A stretch of DNA of 64,000 nucleotides from Mycobacterium yunnanensis (GCF_025823185.1 NZ_JACKVK010000013.1:721151-785150), one strand, 5' to 3'; positions 33,301 through 41,919 are shown, counted from the stretch's first letter. The notes: a model not told the origin generated them from the letters alone. Made by a program: numbers and translations.

Positions 33301-33915
33301 GTGGCGACGGCGAAGACGGCGGCCACGACAGGCGGGACACCGCGCAGCCGGGCGAAGTCCGACCGGCGGTCGCAGCTGCTCGCCGCCGCCGAGCGCCTCA
33401 TGGCCGAACATGGCTTCCTCGGCGTGCGACTCGAAGACATCGGTGCGGCCGTGGGCGTGTCAGGACCGGCGATCTATCGCCACTTCCCCAACAAGGAGGC
33501 CCTGCTCGTCGAATTGCTCGTCGGGATCAGCACGCGCCTGCTGCAGGGAGCCACCGTCGTCGTGGCCGGCGCGCCCGACGCGGCATCCGCTCTCGACGGA
33601 CTGGTCGACTTCCACCTCGACTTCACGCTGACCGAACCCGAGCTGATCAGAATTCAGGATCGCGACCTGGCCCACTTACCGGCATCGGCCAAGCGCCAGG
33701 TGCGTCGCGCACAACGTCAATACGTCGAACTGTGGGTCGACGTGCTTCGTGCCGTGGACGGCGACCTCGAAGACGCCGACGCCCGCCTGGCCGCCCACGC
33801 CGCGTTCGGCCTGCTGAACTCCACACCGCACAGCGTGCGCCCCGGAACCGTGCGGGACTCGTCGCGCGCGATGCTGCGGGCCATGACGCTGGCCGCGCTC
33901 ACCCGCCGCAGTTAG
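33301..33915 (+). CDS. bkaR: TetR-family repressor of branched-chain keto-acid genes (BkaR-like)
   Basis: 204 residues. The helix-turn-helix is in MAEHGFLGVRLEDIGAAVGV and SGPAIYRHFPNKEALLVELL (about residues 35-75). The C-terminal ligand domain is all-helical. Rv2506 of M. tuberculosis, in the same divergent position before accD1, is the described BkaR repressor of branched-chain keto-acid metabolism. The motif-rich 92-bp intergenic region supports the same job here. Start GTG 33301 is preceded by GAGAGGGGCAGAG. The inducer is probably an acyl-CoA, by family analogy. Confidence 0.87.
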   Translation: MATAKTAATTGGTPRSRAKSDRRSQLLAAAERLMAEHGFLGVRLEDIGAAVGVSGPAIYRHFPNKEALLVELLVGISTRLLQGATVVVAGAPDAASALDGLVDFHLDFTLTEPELIRIQDRDLAHLPASAKRQVRRAQRQYVELWVDVLRAVDGDLEDADARLAAHAAFGLLNSTPHSVRPGTVRDSSRAMLRAMTLAALTRRS

Positions 33916-34067
33916 TACCAGACGCGGCGGCCGCCGACGGCGTGACCCAGCGCGCCGAGCAACCAGAACACCGCGCCGATCACCAGCGCGACCACGCCCA
34001 CGTAGGTCAACACCGGGACGGCGAACACCAGACCGAGAATGACCAAGAGAACACCAAGGGCGATCAT
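33912..34067 (-). CDS. Small two-segment membrane protein, 51 residues (DUF6131-like)
   Basis: Almost entirely hydrophobic: MIALGVLLVILGLVFAVPVL then VGVVALVIGAVFWLLGALG, ending HAVGGRRVWY. Two transmembrane helices with a short basic C-terminus are expected. Start ATG 34067 has GAGGTG about 6 bp upstream; the longer open frame is not conserved-looking. It lies 16 bp downstream of the 71-residue gene and probably shares its SigF-type promoter. It resembles short mycobacterial membrane proteins of unknown role. Confidence 0.78.
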   Translation of the reverse strand: MIALGVLLVILGLVFAVPVLTYVGVVALVIGAVFWLLGALGHAVGGRRVWY

Positions 34068-34083
34068 GCCTACACCTCGCTCG

Positions 34084-34299
34084 CTACTGACTGGGCTGGG
34101 GGACGTTGATGTTGCAGTCGGCGACCTTCGGGTTCGCGCCCGCATAGTTGAGCGGGCCGGCAACCACCGTCAGGGCTATCGATCCGGCTGTCGCACAACT
34201 GGTTTCAGACGACTTGAAGTAGTCCCGCTGGTAGGCGGCGAAGACGCCGATCAGCAACCACACGAGAAGGATGGTGCCGATGATTCCGCTGCCTCGCAT
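34084..34299 (-). CDS. Small single-pass membrane protein, 71 residues
   Basis: Starts MRGSGIIGTILLVWLLIGVF, one membrane-spanning helix. About 45 residues follow with two Cys (ETSCATAG, VADCNINVP), which could form a disulfide if the tail is outside. Start ATG 34299 with GGAGG upstream. A GTTT-N16-GGGTA SigF-type promoter lies 48 bp upstream of the start. First gene of a two-gene unit with the 51-residue membrane protein. No known function. Confidence 0.78.
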   Translation of the reverse strand: MRGSGIIGTILLVWLLIGVFAAYQRDYFKSSETSCATAGSIALTVVAGPLNYAGANPKVADCNINVPQPSQ

Positions 34300-34346
34300 G
34301 CTGAACCTCCATGTCGCTGACCGCCCGTGCGGCGTCGCGACCGGTT

Positions 34347-34371
34347 TACCCGCCCGATAATTGCGATAAAC
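34347..34371 (-). promoter_or_regulatory. SigF-type promoter upstream of the small membrane gene pair
   Basis: On the minus strand GTTT (34371-34368), 16-nt spacer, GGGTA (34351-34347). This fits the mycobacterial SigF consensus with the same spacing as the site at 10517-10542. Confidence 0.68.
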
Positions 34372-34455
34372 ACCCCGTCGCGCCCTCGGCGGCGGTGGTC
34401 ACGAGCTCCGTCGGGCCGGCCGCCGACGCAGGTACCCTGCAGGCATGAGGTGGAG

Positions 34456-35244
34456 ATGACGGATTCGTCGCGCCGCGACGGGTGGGATCAAGAACACCCC
34501 GGCACGTACAACTACCCCGCCTTCCCCGGATCGCCATACGGTCAGCAGGCGCCGTACCAGGGTGCCGGGGCCGCGGACGCGGACCGTTCGAGGCCTACCG
34601 AGCAGCTGCCCGCGTACTCGCCCTACGGTTACGACCCCTATGCGACCGGCACCTACGGGCCGCCGAACCCCCCGGGCGGTGCGCCACCGGACCCACCCAA
34701 ACCAGACGGACCCAACCCGCGGCGGTGGCTGTGGGCCGCCGCCGGCATGGTGTTGCTGGTCGTCCTCGGCATGGTGATCGGACTGGTCATCGTCGACAGC
34801 TCGCACCAAGACACCGTCGTCGCGCCACCCCAGACGCCGCTGGAGCCCACCGCGACCCGTCCGTCCACCCCGAGCAGCACCGCCTCGACGCCCACCACCA
34901 CCCGGATTCCCAGTACCTCGCCGACGACGACGCCGGGGGTCATACCGCCCACGACGTCGACCAATCCGAACGACAGCCACACCGTGGTCTACTCCGTCGC
35001 CGGTGAAGGCCGGGCCATCAGCATCCTGTACCTGGACAGCGGCGGCGTACTGCAGACCGAGTTCAACGTGATGTTGCCGTGGCAGAAGGAAGTTCAGCTC
35101 GCCGGGGCGGCCAACAGCTCGGCGAGCGTCAGCATCGTCAACGTCGGTCGCGAGCTCACCTGCTCGATCACCATCGACGGCACCGAAACCCAGCAGAACA
35201 CCGGAACCGGGCTGACGCTGTGCACCGCGCTGGGTAGTCGCTAG
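34456..35244 (+). CDS. Proline-rich membrane protein with MmpS-like C-terminal domain
   Basis: 262 residues. The cytoplasmic N-terminus is rich in Pro/Gly/Tyr (PAYSPYGYDPYATGTYGPP). One transmembrane helix, WLWAAAGMVLLVVLGMVIGL, spans about residues 90-115. A Thr/Pro/Ser linker (STASTPTTTRIPSTSPTTT) precedes a beta-rich domain VVYSVAGEGRAISILYLDSG with two Cys near the C-terminus. The architecture matches MmpS-type accessory proteins (Rv2507-like), but no mmpL is adjacent. Start ATG 34456 after GAGGTGGAG. Its stop codon shares CTAG with the convergent MFS gene. Confidence 0.82.
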   Translation: MTDSSRRDGWDQEHPGTYNYPAFPGSPYGQQAPYQGAGAADADRSRPTEQLPAYSPYGYDPYATGTYGPPNPPGGAPPDPPKPDGPNPRRWLWAAAGMVLLVVLGMVIGLVIVDSSHQDTVVAPPQTPLEPTATRPSTPSSTASTPTTTRIPSTSPTTTPGVIPPTTSTNPNDSHTVVYSVAGEGRAISILYLDSGGVLQTEFNVMLPWQKEVQLAGAANSSASVSIVNVGRELTCSITIDGTETQQNTGTGLTLCTALGSR

Positions 35245-36560
35245 GCCGAATACCGCGGCACGCGCACGAAGCAGATCGCCAGCAGACCCAACGCCAGGAC
35301 GGTGACCAGACCGCCCATCCCGGCGCGGTCGGTGCCAAACACGGTGATGAACGTGGTGAACAGGATCGGCGCAAGGAACGTCGCGGCCCGCCCCGTCGTG
35401 GTGTAGAGCCCGAAGGCGGCACCTTCCTTGCCCTCCACCGACATTCGCATCATCGTGGTCCGCGCCGAGGACTGAACGGGACCGATGAACAGGCATAGCA
35501 ACAGCCCACACACCCAGAAGGCCGACGGCCCGTGCAGCGTCATCATCACCAGGGCGACGACGATCATCGCAGTCAGTGAGCCGACGATGATGGGCTTGGA
35601 GCCGATGCGATCGTCGAGCAGGCCACCGAGAACGGCCCCCGTGGCCGCGACCACCAACGCGCACATGCCGAAGAGCAGCACGTCGGCCCTGGACACCCCG
35701 TAGGCCGAGACGCCCAGCACCGCACCGAAGGTGAAGATGCCCGTCAACCCGTCGCGGAAGATCGCACTCGCCGCCAAGTAGTAGACGACGTTTCGATCGC
35801 GCCGCCACTGGTCCTTCAGATCGGCCCCCAACTTTCGGTACGCACCGATCACACCGGGTGCGGCGACAGGAGCCTCGGGTGCCCACGCGTCGACGTTGGT
35901 ACGGGTGCCCAGCACCAACGGGACGGCGAACACCAAGAACCAGGCGGCAGCCACCACCATGACCAACCGCACCGGCCACCCGTCGTCGGCGGACACGCCC
36001 AACAGCCCGCTGGTGTCACCGTCGCCGCCGCCGATGAAGCCGAAGTACACCACCAGCAGCAGGAGCACACTGCCCAAATAGCCTGAGGCGGCGCCAAATC
36101 CGGAGATCCGCCCCGACGTGTCGGGGGTCGACAGCTCACGAAGCATCGCGTTGTAGGGCACCGTCGCCAAGTCGCTGCATGCCGCCGTGACCGACAGCAG
36201 CACGAGACCAACCCAGAGATATCGATGCTCGGGACGGATGGCGCTCATCGACGCGGTCAACGCGATCACGACGACGGTCAGCACGGCCAGCACCGTGCGC
36301 CTGCGGTGTGCCGCGTCCACCCAGATGCCCGTGACCGGGGCCAGCGCCGCCACCGCCAGCCCGGCGGCGAACAACGCCCACCCCAGCCAGGCCGTCGGCG
36401 TCGTGCTGCCCGGCAGACCCGCACCGACCTGCTCGGTCAGATACACCGAGAAGACGAACGTGACGACGATGGCGTTGACTCCGGTTGCGCCGCAATCCCA
36501 CGACGCCCACGCGATGACGGGGAAACGCCCCGCGGTCCGAGTACCCGCGGGGCTGGTCAT
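35241..36560 (-). CDS. MFS-type transporter, Atg22/UMF1-like (Rv2508c-like)
   Basis: 439 residues, about 12 hydrophobic segments. The N-terminus FPVIAWASWDCGATGVNAIV, the 2-3 loop GIWVDAAHRRRTVLAVL and the segment DLATVPYNAMLRELSTPDTS resemble the vacuole-effluxer Atg22-like MFS group. The central loop, about residues 215-250, is cytoplasmic and charged. Substrate unknown; amino acid efflux is only by analogy. Start ATG 36560 is 33 bp from the divergent cmrA start. Confidence 0.85.
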   Translation of the reverse strand: MTSPAGTRTAGRFPVIAWASWDCGATGVNAIVVTFVFSVYLTEQVGAGLPGSTTPTAWLGWALFAAGLAVAALAPVTGIWVDAAHRRRTVLAVLTVVVIALTASMSAIRPEHRYLWVGLVLLSVTAACSDLATVPYNAMLRELSTPDTSGRISGFGAASGYLGSVLLLLVVYFGFIGGGDGDTSGLLGVSADDGWPVRLVMVVAAAWFLVFAVPLVLGTRTNVDAWAPEAPVAAPGVIGAYRKLGADLKDQWRRDRNVVYYLAASAIFRDGLTGIFTFGAVLGVSAYGVSRADVLLFGMCALVVAATGAVLGGLLDDRIGSKPIIVGSLTAMIVVALVMMTLHGPSAFWVCGLLLCLFIGPVQSSARTTMMRMSVEGKEGAAFGLYTTTGRAATFLAPILFTTFITVFGTDRAGMGGLVTVLALGLLAICFVRVPRYSA

Positions 36561-36593
36561 GACCGCACTCTATTGGTACCTACGATTGGGCCC

Positions 36594-37400
36594 ATGTCCG
36601 TACCCGCTCCCAGTCCCGACGCGCGCGCCGTCGTCACCGGCGCCTCGCAGAACATCGGCGAAGCGCTGGCCACCGAGCTCGCCGCCCGAGGGCACCACCT
36701 GATCATCACCGCCCGCCGCGAGGACGTGCTGACCGCGCTGGCCAGCAGGCTGACCGAACGCTACGGCGTGACCGTCGAGGTGCGCGCCGTCGACCTGGCC
36801 GACCCCGCGGCACGCGACGAACTGTGCGCCGAGCTCGCCACGCGCAACGTGTCGATCCTGTGCGCCAACGCCGGCACGGCCACCTTCGGGCCCGTCGCCA
36901 AGCTCGACGCCGACGGCGAGAAGGCGCAGGTGCAACTCAACGTGCTCGGCGTGCACGACCTGGTGCTGGCCGTCCTGCCGGGCATGGTCGAACGCCGGGC
37001 CGGCGGCATCCTCATCTCCGGATCCGCGGCGGGTAACTCGCCGATTCCCAACAACGCGACCTACGCGGCGTCGAAGGCATTCGTGAACACCTTCAGCGAA
37101 TCGCTGCGCGGCGAGGTCAAACCACTCGGCGTCCACGTCACCGTGCTGGCGCCCGGGCCGGTGCGCACCGAACTGCCCGACCCCGACGAGCAGTCGTTGG
37201 TCGAGAAGCTGATCCCCGACTTCCTTTGGATCTCCACCGAGCACACCGCGAAGCTGTCGCTCGACGGCCTGGAGCGCAACAAGATGCGCGTCGTCCCCGG
37301 CGTCACCTCCAAGGCGATGTCGGTGGCCAGCGGCTACGCCCCGAGGTCGATCGTCACGCCGATCGTCGGTGCGGTCTACAAGAAACTCGGGGGCGAGTAA
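36594..37400 (+). CDS. cmrA: Mycolic motif reductase (SDR), CmrA/Rv2509-like
   Basis: 268-residue SDR. NADPH motif TGASQNIGEALA, NADP-favouring Arg in ITARREDVL, NAG motif in ILCANAGTATFG, Ser in LISGSAAGNSP, YAASKAFVNTF (Tyr/Lys). Its M. tuberculosis counterpart Rv2509 and corynebacterial NCgl2385 reduce the 3-oxo-mycolate made by Pks13 to the mature beta-hydroxy mycolic motif. This assignment supports the identification of a mycolate-producing genus. Start ATG 36594. It ends 4 bp before the convergent HerA-like gene. Confidence 0.88.
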   Translation: MSVPAPSPDARAVVTGASQNIGEALATELAARGHHLIITARREDVLTALASRLTERYGVTVEVRAVDLADPAARDELCAELATRNVSILCANAGTATFGPVAKLDADGEKAQVQLNVLGVHDLVLAVLPGMVERRAGGILISGSAAGNSPIPNNATYAASKAFVNTFSESLRGEVKPLGVHVTVLAPGPVRTELPDPDEQSLVEKLIPDFLWISTEHTAKLSLDGLERNKMRVVPGVTSKAMSVASGYAPRSIVTPIVGAVYKKLGGE

Positions 37401-37404
37401 CCGC

Positions 37405-39027
37405 TCAGCGACGCCGGCGCTGCCGGGTGCCGGTCCCGAACACGCTGCGGGTGATCTCCCGTCCCGCAACGGTGGCCGCCGACCGGATGAAGCTCTTGAA
37501 CGCCGAGCTGTGGATCACCTCGTCGACGAAGCTGGGCCCCTCCGGCACGGGCGCGGCGACCGGACCCGGGTAGTAGGCCCCACCGTCGAACCCGCCGTCC
37601 AGCGGCGGCGGGAGCGCATCCGGCGCCGCAGGTGCAGGTGGTGCAGCCGGTGGAGGCGCCAGCTTGGCGTTGAGGCGCTCGTAGGCCGACTCGCGGTCGA
37701 CCGTCTGCCCGTACTCGGCCTGCAGGGGTGACGCCTTCGCGGCCGCCGAGATGGCATCGGGGCCGATGGTGTCCATCAGCGAACGCGGCGCGCGCATCCG
37801 CGTCCACGCCACCGGGGTCGGCGCACCGTTCTCCGAGAGCACGGTGACGATTGCCTCGCCGGTGCCCAGTGACGTCAACGCCTCCCCCAGGTCGTAGACG
37901 TCGGTCTTCGGATAGGTGCGAACGGTCTTCGACAGCGCCTTCTGATCGTCGGGCGTGAACGCGCGCAGCGCGTGCTGCACGCGGGCGCCGAGCTGGGAGA
38001 GCACGTCGTTGGGCACGTCGGTGGGCAGCTGGGTGCAGAAGAACACCCCGACGCCCTTGGAGCGAATCAGCTTGACGGTCTGCTCGACCTGCTCGAGGAA
38101 CGCCTTGGACGCGTCGTCGAACAACAGGTGCGCTTCGTCGAAGAAGAACACCAGCTTCGGCTTGTCCACGTCGCCGACCTCCGGCAGCGTGGTGAACAGG
38201 TCGGCGAGCACCCACATCAGGAACGTCGAGAACATCACCGGCCGGGCCGCCTGCGCGCCGAGTTCCAGCAGCGTGATGACCCCGCGGCCCTGGGCGTCGA
38301 GTCTCATCAGGTCGTCGGGCTCCAATTCGGGCTCGCCGAAGAACGTGTCGGCGCCCTCGGCCTCGAGGTTGACCAGGGCGCGCAGGATGACGCCCGCGGT
38401 CGTCGTGCTCACCGCGCCGAGCGCCTTGAGTTCGGGCTTGCCGTCGGCGCTGGTGAGGAATTGGATGACCGATCGCAAATCCTTCAGATCAAGGAGCGGC
38501 AGCCCCTTCTGATCGGCCCAGTGGAAGATCAGGCCAAGTGTCGACTCCTGAGTTGCGTTGAGCCCCAACACCTTCGACAGCAAGATCGGGCCGAAACTGG
38601 TGATGGTCGCGCGAACCGGTACGCCGATGCCAGAGGTGCCCAACGACAGGAACTCCACCGGGTAGGCGGTCGGAGCCCAGTCGTCGCCGGTGTCGGCCGA
38701 CCGCTGGGTGACCTTGTCCCCCGGAGCACCGGGACGCGACAGTCCCGACAGGTCGCCCTTGACGTCGGCCATCACCACCGGGACGCCGGCCGCGGAGAGT
38801 TGTTCGGCCATGAGCTGCAGCGACTTCGTCTTGCCGGTGCCCGTCGCGCCGGCCACCAGGCCGTGCCGGTTGACCGTCGCCAGCGGGATCCGGACCTGCG
38901 CTCCTGGGTCCGCGACCGACCCGGACGGGCCGTTGACCACCACCGAACCCAGCTCCAACGCCAGTCCTCCGACGGCGTACCCAGCGGCGATGCGTCGTGC
39001 GGGGGTGACGGTCGCGTCTTCGCTCAT
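37405..39027 (-). CDS. HerA-like P-loop ATPase (DUF853), Rv2510c-like
   Basis: 540 residues. Walker A GATGTGKTKS (about residue 60), Walker B LVFFFDEAHLLF (about residue 290), Arg-finger region VFFCTQLPTDVPNDVLSQLG. These match the DUF853/HerA-helicase-like group of FtsK/HerA ATPases, whose precise job in bacteria is unclear. The C-terminal about 90 residues are a Pro/Ala linker and a short conserved end (SAFKSFIRSAATVAGREITR). Start ATG 39027, divergent from orn. Confidence 0.88.
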   Translation of the reverse strand: MSEDATVTPARRIAAGYAVGGLALELGSVVVNGPSGSVADPGAQVRIPLATVNRHGLVAGATGTGKTKSLQLMAEQLSAAGVPVVMADVKGDLSGLSRPGAPGDKVTQRSADTGDDWAPTAYPVEFLSLGTSGIGVPVRATITSFGPILLSKVLGLNATQESTLGLIFHWADQKGLPLLDLKDLRSVIQFLTSADGKPELKALGAVSTTTAGVILRALVNLEAEGADTFFGEPELEPDDLMRLDAQGRGVITLLELGAQAARPVMFSTFLMWVLADLFTTLPEVGDVDKPKLVFFFDEAHLLFDDASKAFLEQVEQTVKLIRSKGVGVFFCTQLPTDVPNDVLSQLGARVQHALRAFTPDDQKALSKTVRTYPKTDVYDLGEALTSLGTGEAIVTVLSENGAPTPVAWTRMRAPRSLMDTIGPDAISAAAKASPLQAEYGQTVDRESAYERLNAKLAPPPAAPPAPAAPDALPPPLDGGFDGGAYYPGPVAAPVPEGPSFVDEVIHSSAFKSFIRSAATVAGREITRSVFGTGTRQRRRR

Positions 39028-39119
39028 GCGGGCGAGAATACTGGTCGCGGTCGGTCCGGGAGCCGTCGAGGACGGGTCTGGGCGACCGGTGTCGGGCTGT
39101 GCGAATACTGTTGACCGCT

Positions 39120-39767
39120 GTGCGTGACGAACTGGTGTGGATCGACTGCGAGATGACGGGCCTGGACCTCAAGTCCGACCGTCTCATCGAGATTGCGGTC
39201 CTGGTGACCGACGGCGAACTGAACCTCCTCGGCGACGGCCTCGACGTCGTCATCCACGCCGACGACGAGGCGCTCGACGGCATGGTCGACGTGGTCGCGA
39301 CGATGCACCGCAAGTCGGGACTGACCGAGGAGGTGCGGACGTCCACCGTCGACGTGGCAGCAGCCGAGGCGATGGTCCTCGACTACATCCGCAGACACGT
39401 CAAGCAGCCGAACACCGCCCCGCTGGCCGGCAATTCGATCGGCACCGACCGCGGTTTCATCGCCCGCGACATGCCCGCGCTGGACGACTTCCTGCACTAC
39501 CGCATGATCGACGTCAGCTCCATCAAGGAGCTGTGCCGCCGGTGGTATCCACGGATCTACTTCGGCCAGCCCGAGAAGGGGCTCGCCCACCGCGCGCTCG
39601 CCGACATCCACGAGTCGATTCGCGAGTTGAAGTACTACCGCAGCACCGCCTTCGTGCCTCCCCCTGGGCCCTCGACCAGCGACATCGCCGCGATCGCCGC
39701 CGAACTGGGGCCGCCAGCCGACGACGCGCGGTCCGGCGATTCGGCCACGGGCCACTCGACCGGCTAA
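39120..39767 (+). CDS. orn: Oligoribonuclease
   Basis: 215 residues. DEDDh exonuclease that degrades 2-5 nt RNA and pGpG-type dinucleotides to mononucleotides. Motifs: ELVWIDCEMTGLDLKSDRL (ExoI, Asp/Glu), VVATMHRKSGL, PLAGNSIGTDRGFIARDMP (ExoII) and KGLAHRALADIHESIRELKY (ExoIII, His/Asp). Start GTG 39120; the length equals the mycobacterial enzyme. The C-terminal extension PPPGPSTSDIAAIAAELGPP is actinobacterial. Followed by tRNA-His 26 bp downstream, possibly on the same transcript. Confidence 0.96.
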   Translation: MRDELVWIDCEMTGLDLKSDRLIEIAVLVTDGELNLLGDGLDVVIHADDEALDGMVDVVATMHRKSGLTEEVRTSTVDVAAAEAMVLDYIRRHVKQPNTAPLAGNSIGTDRGFIARDMPALDDFLHYRMIDVSSIKELCRRWYPRIYFGQPEKGLAHRALADIHESIRELKYYRSTAFVPPPGPSTSDIAAIAAELGPPADDARSGDSATGHSTG

Positions 39768-39793
39768 GATCGACGGGCCGCCTCGGCGGCAAT

Positions 39794-39867
39794 GGTGGCT
39801 GTAGTTCAGTTGGTAGAGCACCAGGTTGTGATCCTGGCTGTCGCGGGTTCGAGTCCCGTCAGCCACC
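39794..39867 (+). tRNA. tRNA-His (anticodon GTG)
   Basis: Cloverleaf with acceptor GTGGCTG/CAGCCAC, the extra G-1 (39794) facing C73 (39867), anticodon loop TTGTGAT with GTG at 39828-39830, and T arm GCGGGTTCGAGTCCCGT. CCA is not encoded. Follows orn by 26 bp; a strong hairpin follows. Confidence 0.97.
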
Positions 39868-39873
39868 CAGCAG

Positions 39874-39899
39874 GTCGGAGGGCGTTCGCGCCCTCCGAC
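39874..39899. terminator. Strong hairpin with TTCG tetraloop after tRNA-His
   Basis: An 11-bp perfect stem GTCGGAGGGCG/CGCCCTCCGAC around a TTCG tetraloop, followed by TTTCT on the plus strand. It ends the tRNA-His transcript. It also lies 21 bp past the ldtB stop, so it can work in both directions. Confidence 0.85.
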
Positions 39900-39920
39900 T
39901 TTCTGCTTTCCGGGGCCGCG

Positions 39921-41150
39921 TCAGACGTTGGCGTTGCCGGCCTTCCACTGGTCCCACGGCACGTTCCAGTCCCCGAGCCCGTCGACCCCTGGCAGCACGC
40001 TTCCCACGGTGTTGGTGACCACGACGAGGTCGCCGCGCTTGGTGTTCTCGTAGAACCACTTGGCGTTGGCGGTGCTGACGTTGAGGCAGCCGTGGCTGAC
40101 GTTGCTGTAGCCCTGGCTGCCCACCGACCACGGCGCGGCGTGTACGTAGATGCCGCTGTAGGACATCTGGGTGGCGTAGTCGACTTCGGTGCGGTAGCCG
40201 TTCGGGGAGTTCGACGGCACCCCGTAGGTCGAGGAATCCATCACCATGTGCGACAACCGGTCGCCGATGATGTAGGTGCCGTTGTTGGTCGGAGTGCTGT
40301 TCTTGCCCATGGAGATGGGCATGGTCTTGACGACCTCGCCGTTGCGCCGGACCGTCAGCGTCTTCGTGTCGTCGTCGGCGGTGGCGATCACCTCGTCACC
40401 GATCGTGAAACGGGTGGTGACGTCCTCCTGGCCGAACAGCCCGTCGCCCAGATCCACCCCGTACGTGTTCACGGCCACGTCGACCGTCGTGCCGGGCGTC
40501 CAGTACGCCTGCGGACGCCACCGCACCTCGCGGTTGCTCAGCCAGTAGAACGCGCCCTCGACGGGAGGATTGGTGGTCACCGTGATGGCCTTCTCCGCGG
40601 CGAGGCGGTTCGGCACGTTCTCGTCGAACCGGATGGCGACGGGCTGACCGACGCCGACGACGTCACCGTCCGACGGCAACAGGTAGGGCCGGGTCAAATT
40701 CTCCGGAGAGTGCGTCTGGAACGTCATCGACCGACTCGTCACCCCGCCCAGCCCCAGAGACTGAGCGCTGAGCGTGTACTTCTTGTTGTAGCCGAGCGGT
40801 TCGGTAGTCATCCAGCGCAGGCCGTCGGGGCTGAGCCGACCGGCGACCGTCGAGCCCTCCGCATTGGTCATCGTCACCGAGCCGAGGACGCCGTCCTCCG
40901 CGCTGACGGTCACCGGCGAGTCGACGGTGACACCGACCGCTCCGTCGGTCACCGACGCGCTCAACTTGGGAACCAGGAGATCACCGAACGGCGTGCCCTT
41001 GTCCTCGATGGTCTGCGGCTGCGGCGCCGGGGTGGGCGTGGAGTTGCACGCGGCGACCCCGAGGACGACGGCCGGCACCATCACCAAGGCCACCCACCAG
41101 TTGCGCATCCGGCGCGTGCGGACTGCCGATTGGGCCTGCCACATGCTCAT
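39921..41150 (-). CDS. ldtB: L,D-transpeptidase LdtMt2-type (LdtB)
   Basis: 409-residue peptidoglycan enzyme that forms 3-3 crosslinks and is a carbapenem target. The N-terminal segment WWVALVMVPAVVLGVAAC gives a signal/lipobox-like anchor. Two beta-sandwich domains follow (PKLSASVTDGAVGVTVDSPV; AEKAITVTTNPPVEGAFYWL), then the YkuD catalytic domain with IYVHAAPWSVGSQGYSNVSH and GCLNVSTANAKWFYE (catalytic Cys near residue 353). The C-terminus DGLGDWNVPWDQWKAGNA matches Rv2518c. Start ATG 41150 has GGAAGG upstream; a second ATG two codons on has better spacing. Confidence 0.95.
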   Translation of the reverse strand: MSMWQAQSAVRTRRMRNWWVALVMVPAVVLGVAACNSTPTPAPQPQTIEDKGTPFGDLLVPKLSASVTDGAVGVTVDSPVTVSAEDGVLGSVTMTNAEGSTVAGRLSPDGLRWMTTEPLGYNKKYTLSAQSLGLGGVTSRSMTFQTHSPENLTRPYLLPSDGDVVGVGQPVAIRFDENVPNRLAAEKAITVTTNPPVEGAFYWLSNREVRWRPQAYWTPGTTVDVAVNTYGVDLGDGLFGQEDVTTRFTIGDEVIATADDDTKTLTVRRNGEVVKTMPISMGKNSTPTNNGTYIIGDRLSHMVMDSSTYGVPSNSPNGYRTEVDYATQMSYSGIYVHAAPWSVGSQGYSNVSHGCLNVSTANAKWFYENTKRGDLVVVTNTVGSVLPGVDGLGDWNVPWDQWKAGNANV

Positions 41151-41304
41151 ACACCTTCCAAGCTGATTCACGAGTCATTCCCACCCGCCTGCCAGCAGTC
41201 TAGGCGAGGCCGACGACACCAGCGCGGTCGTCGGAGCCGGTCCCCGCGCCCCCGGGTGACCGGATTTCACCCCAGGCCGCAGAGACTGTTATCGTCTTCC
41301 ACGC

Positions 41305-41380
<76 letters not shown>

Positions 41381-41383
41381 CGT

Positions 41384-41409
41384 GAATCGGGTCGGAGACG
41401 GCCCGATTC
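41384..41409 (+). terminator. Hairpin after tRNA-Lys
   Basis: An 8-bp stem GAATCGGG/CCCGATTC with a 10-nt loop begins 3 bp after the tRNA-Lys CCA and is followed by CTTGGTTTTGG. Confidence 0.75.
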
Positions 41410-41858
41410 CTTGGTTTTGGGGCAATCAAGTCGTCCCGCCCGGCATCGGCCATTCCCAGGAATGGGATTCCCGTGCCGTTAATTCAAGCGTCGATGACAT
41501 TTCTCGGACGAAATGGCGACGGTCATTGCACACGCCAAATTCGGTCGTCACCGCACGACAATGCAATTCACCCGAACCGGCGGCCTGGCCCCCTGATCGC
41601 CAGGTCAACCGGCGAACGCGTCCGCCTGAGTGGCGACCCTTCCGGTGCCGACGGCCACTCTCCGATAGCGACCGATGCCAAAGTCAATTAACTGCGCCAT
41701 TTCACCGATCCGGTCCCGTCGTGTGCTGGAACCGCTGCCCGTTGACCAATTCTCTGCCGTCAGGTAAACGAAAGCCGCGATCTTGACAGCTCCAACCAGC
41801 GCAAACAGATCGACGACGTGCCATGCAGGGCGGGCAACACCTGCTACCATCGGGGTTA
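41410..41858. other. About 450-bp gap without a convincing gene, relatively A/T-rich
   Basis: The stretch holds several A/T runs (GTTAATTCAAG, TCAATTAACTGC) unusual for this window, one perfect TTGACA (41783-41788) and a TANNNT -10-like TACCAT (41845-41850). Minus-strand open frames at 41426-41608 and 41605-41850 have no ribosome-binding site or family pattern. A small RNA is possible but not shown. Confidence 0.4.
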
Positions 41859-41889
41859 GCTACACGCGTAGCCACGGGCAATCAGCCCG
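41859..41889 (+). promoter_or_regulatory. Structured leader of the 56-codon ORF
   Basis: Two consecutive small hairpins: GCTAC-ACGC-GTAGC (41859-41872) and CGGGC-AATCA-GCCCG (41875-41889). They lie between the -10-like TACCAT (41845-41850) and the start codon at 41920. Confidence 0.45.
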
Positions 41890-41919
41890 GTATTGGAGAA
41901 AGTGACGAGGTCTTAGCTG

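Noticed and set aside
41783..41788. Perfect TTGACA -35 element
   Set aside because: No -10 hexamer at 16-18 bp spacing. It does not pair with TACCAT at 41845, so it was not listed as a promoter.
41605..41850. 81-codon minus-strand frame upstream of the 56-codon ORF
   Set aside because: It has one hydrophobic run but no ribosome-binding site, and it crosses the likely promoter region of the plus-strand ORF.
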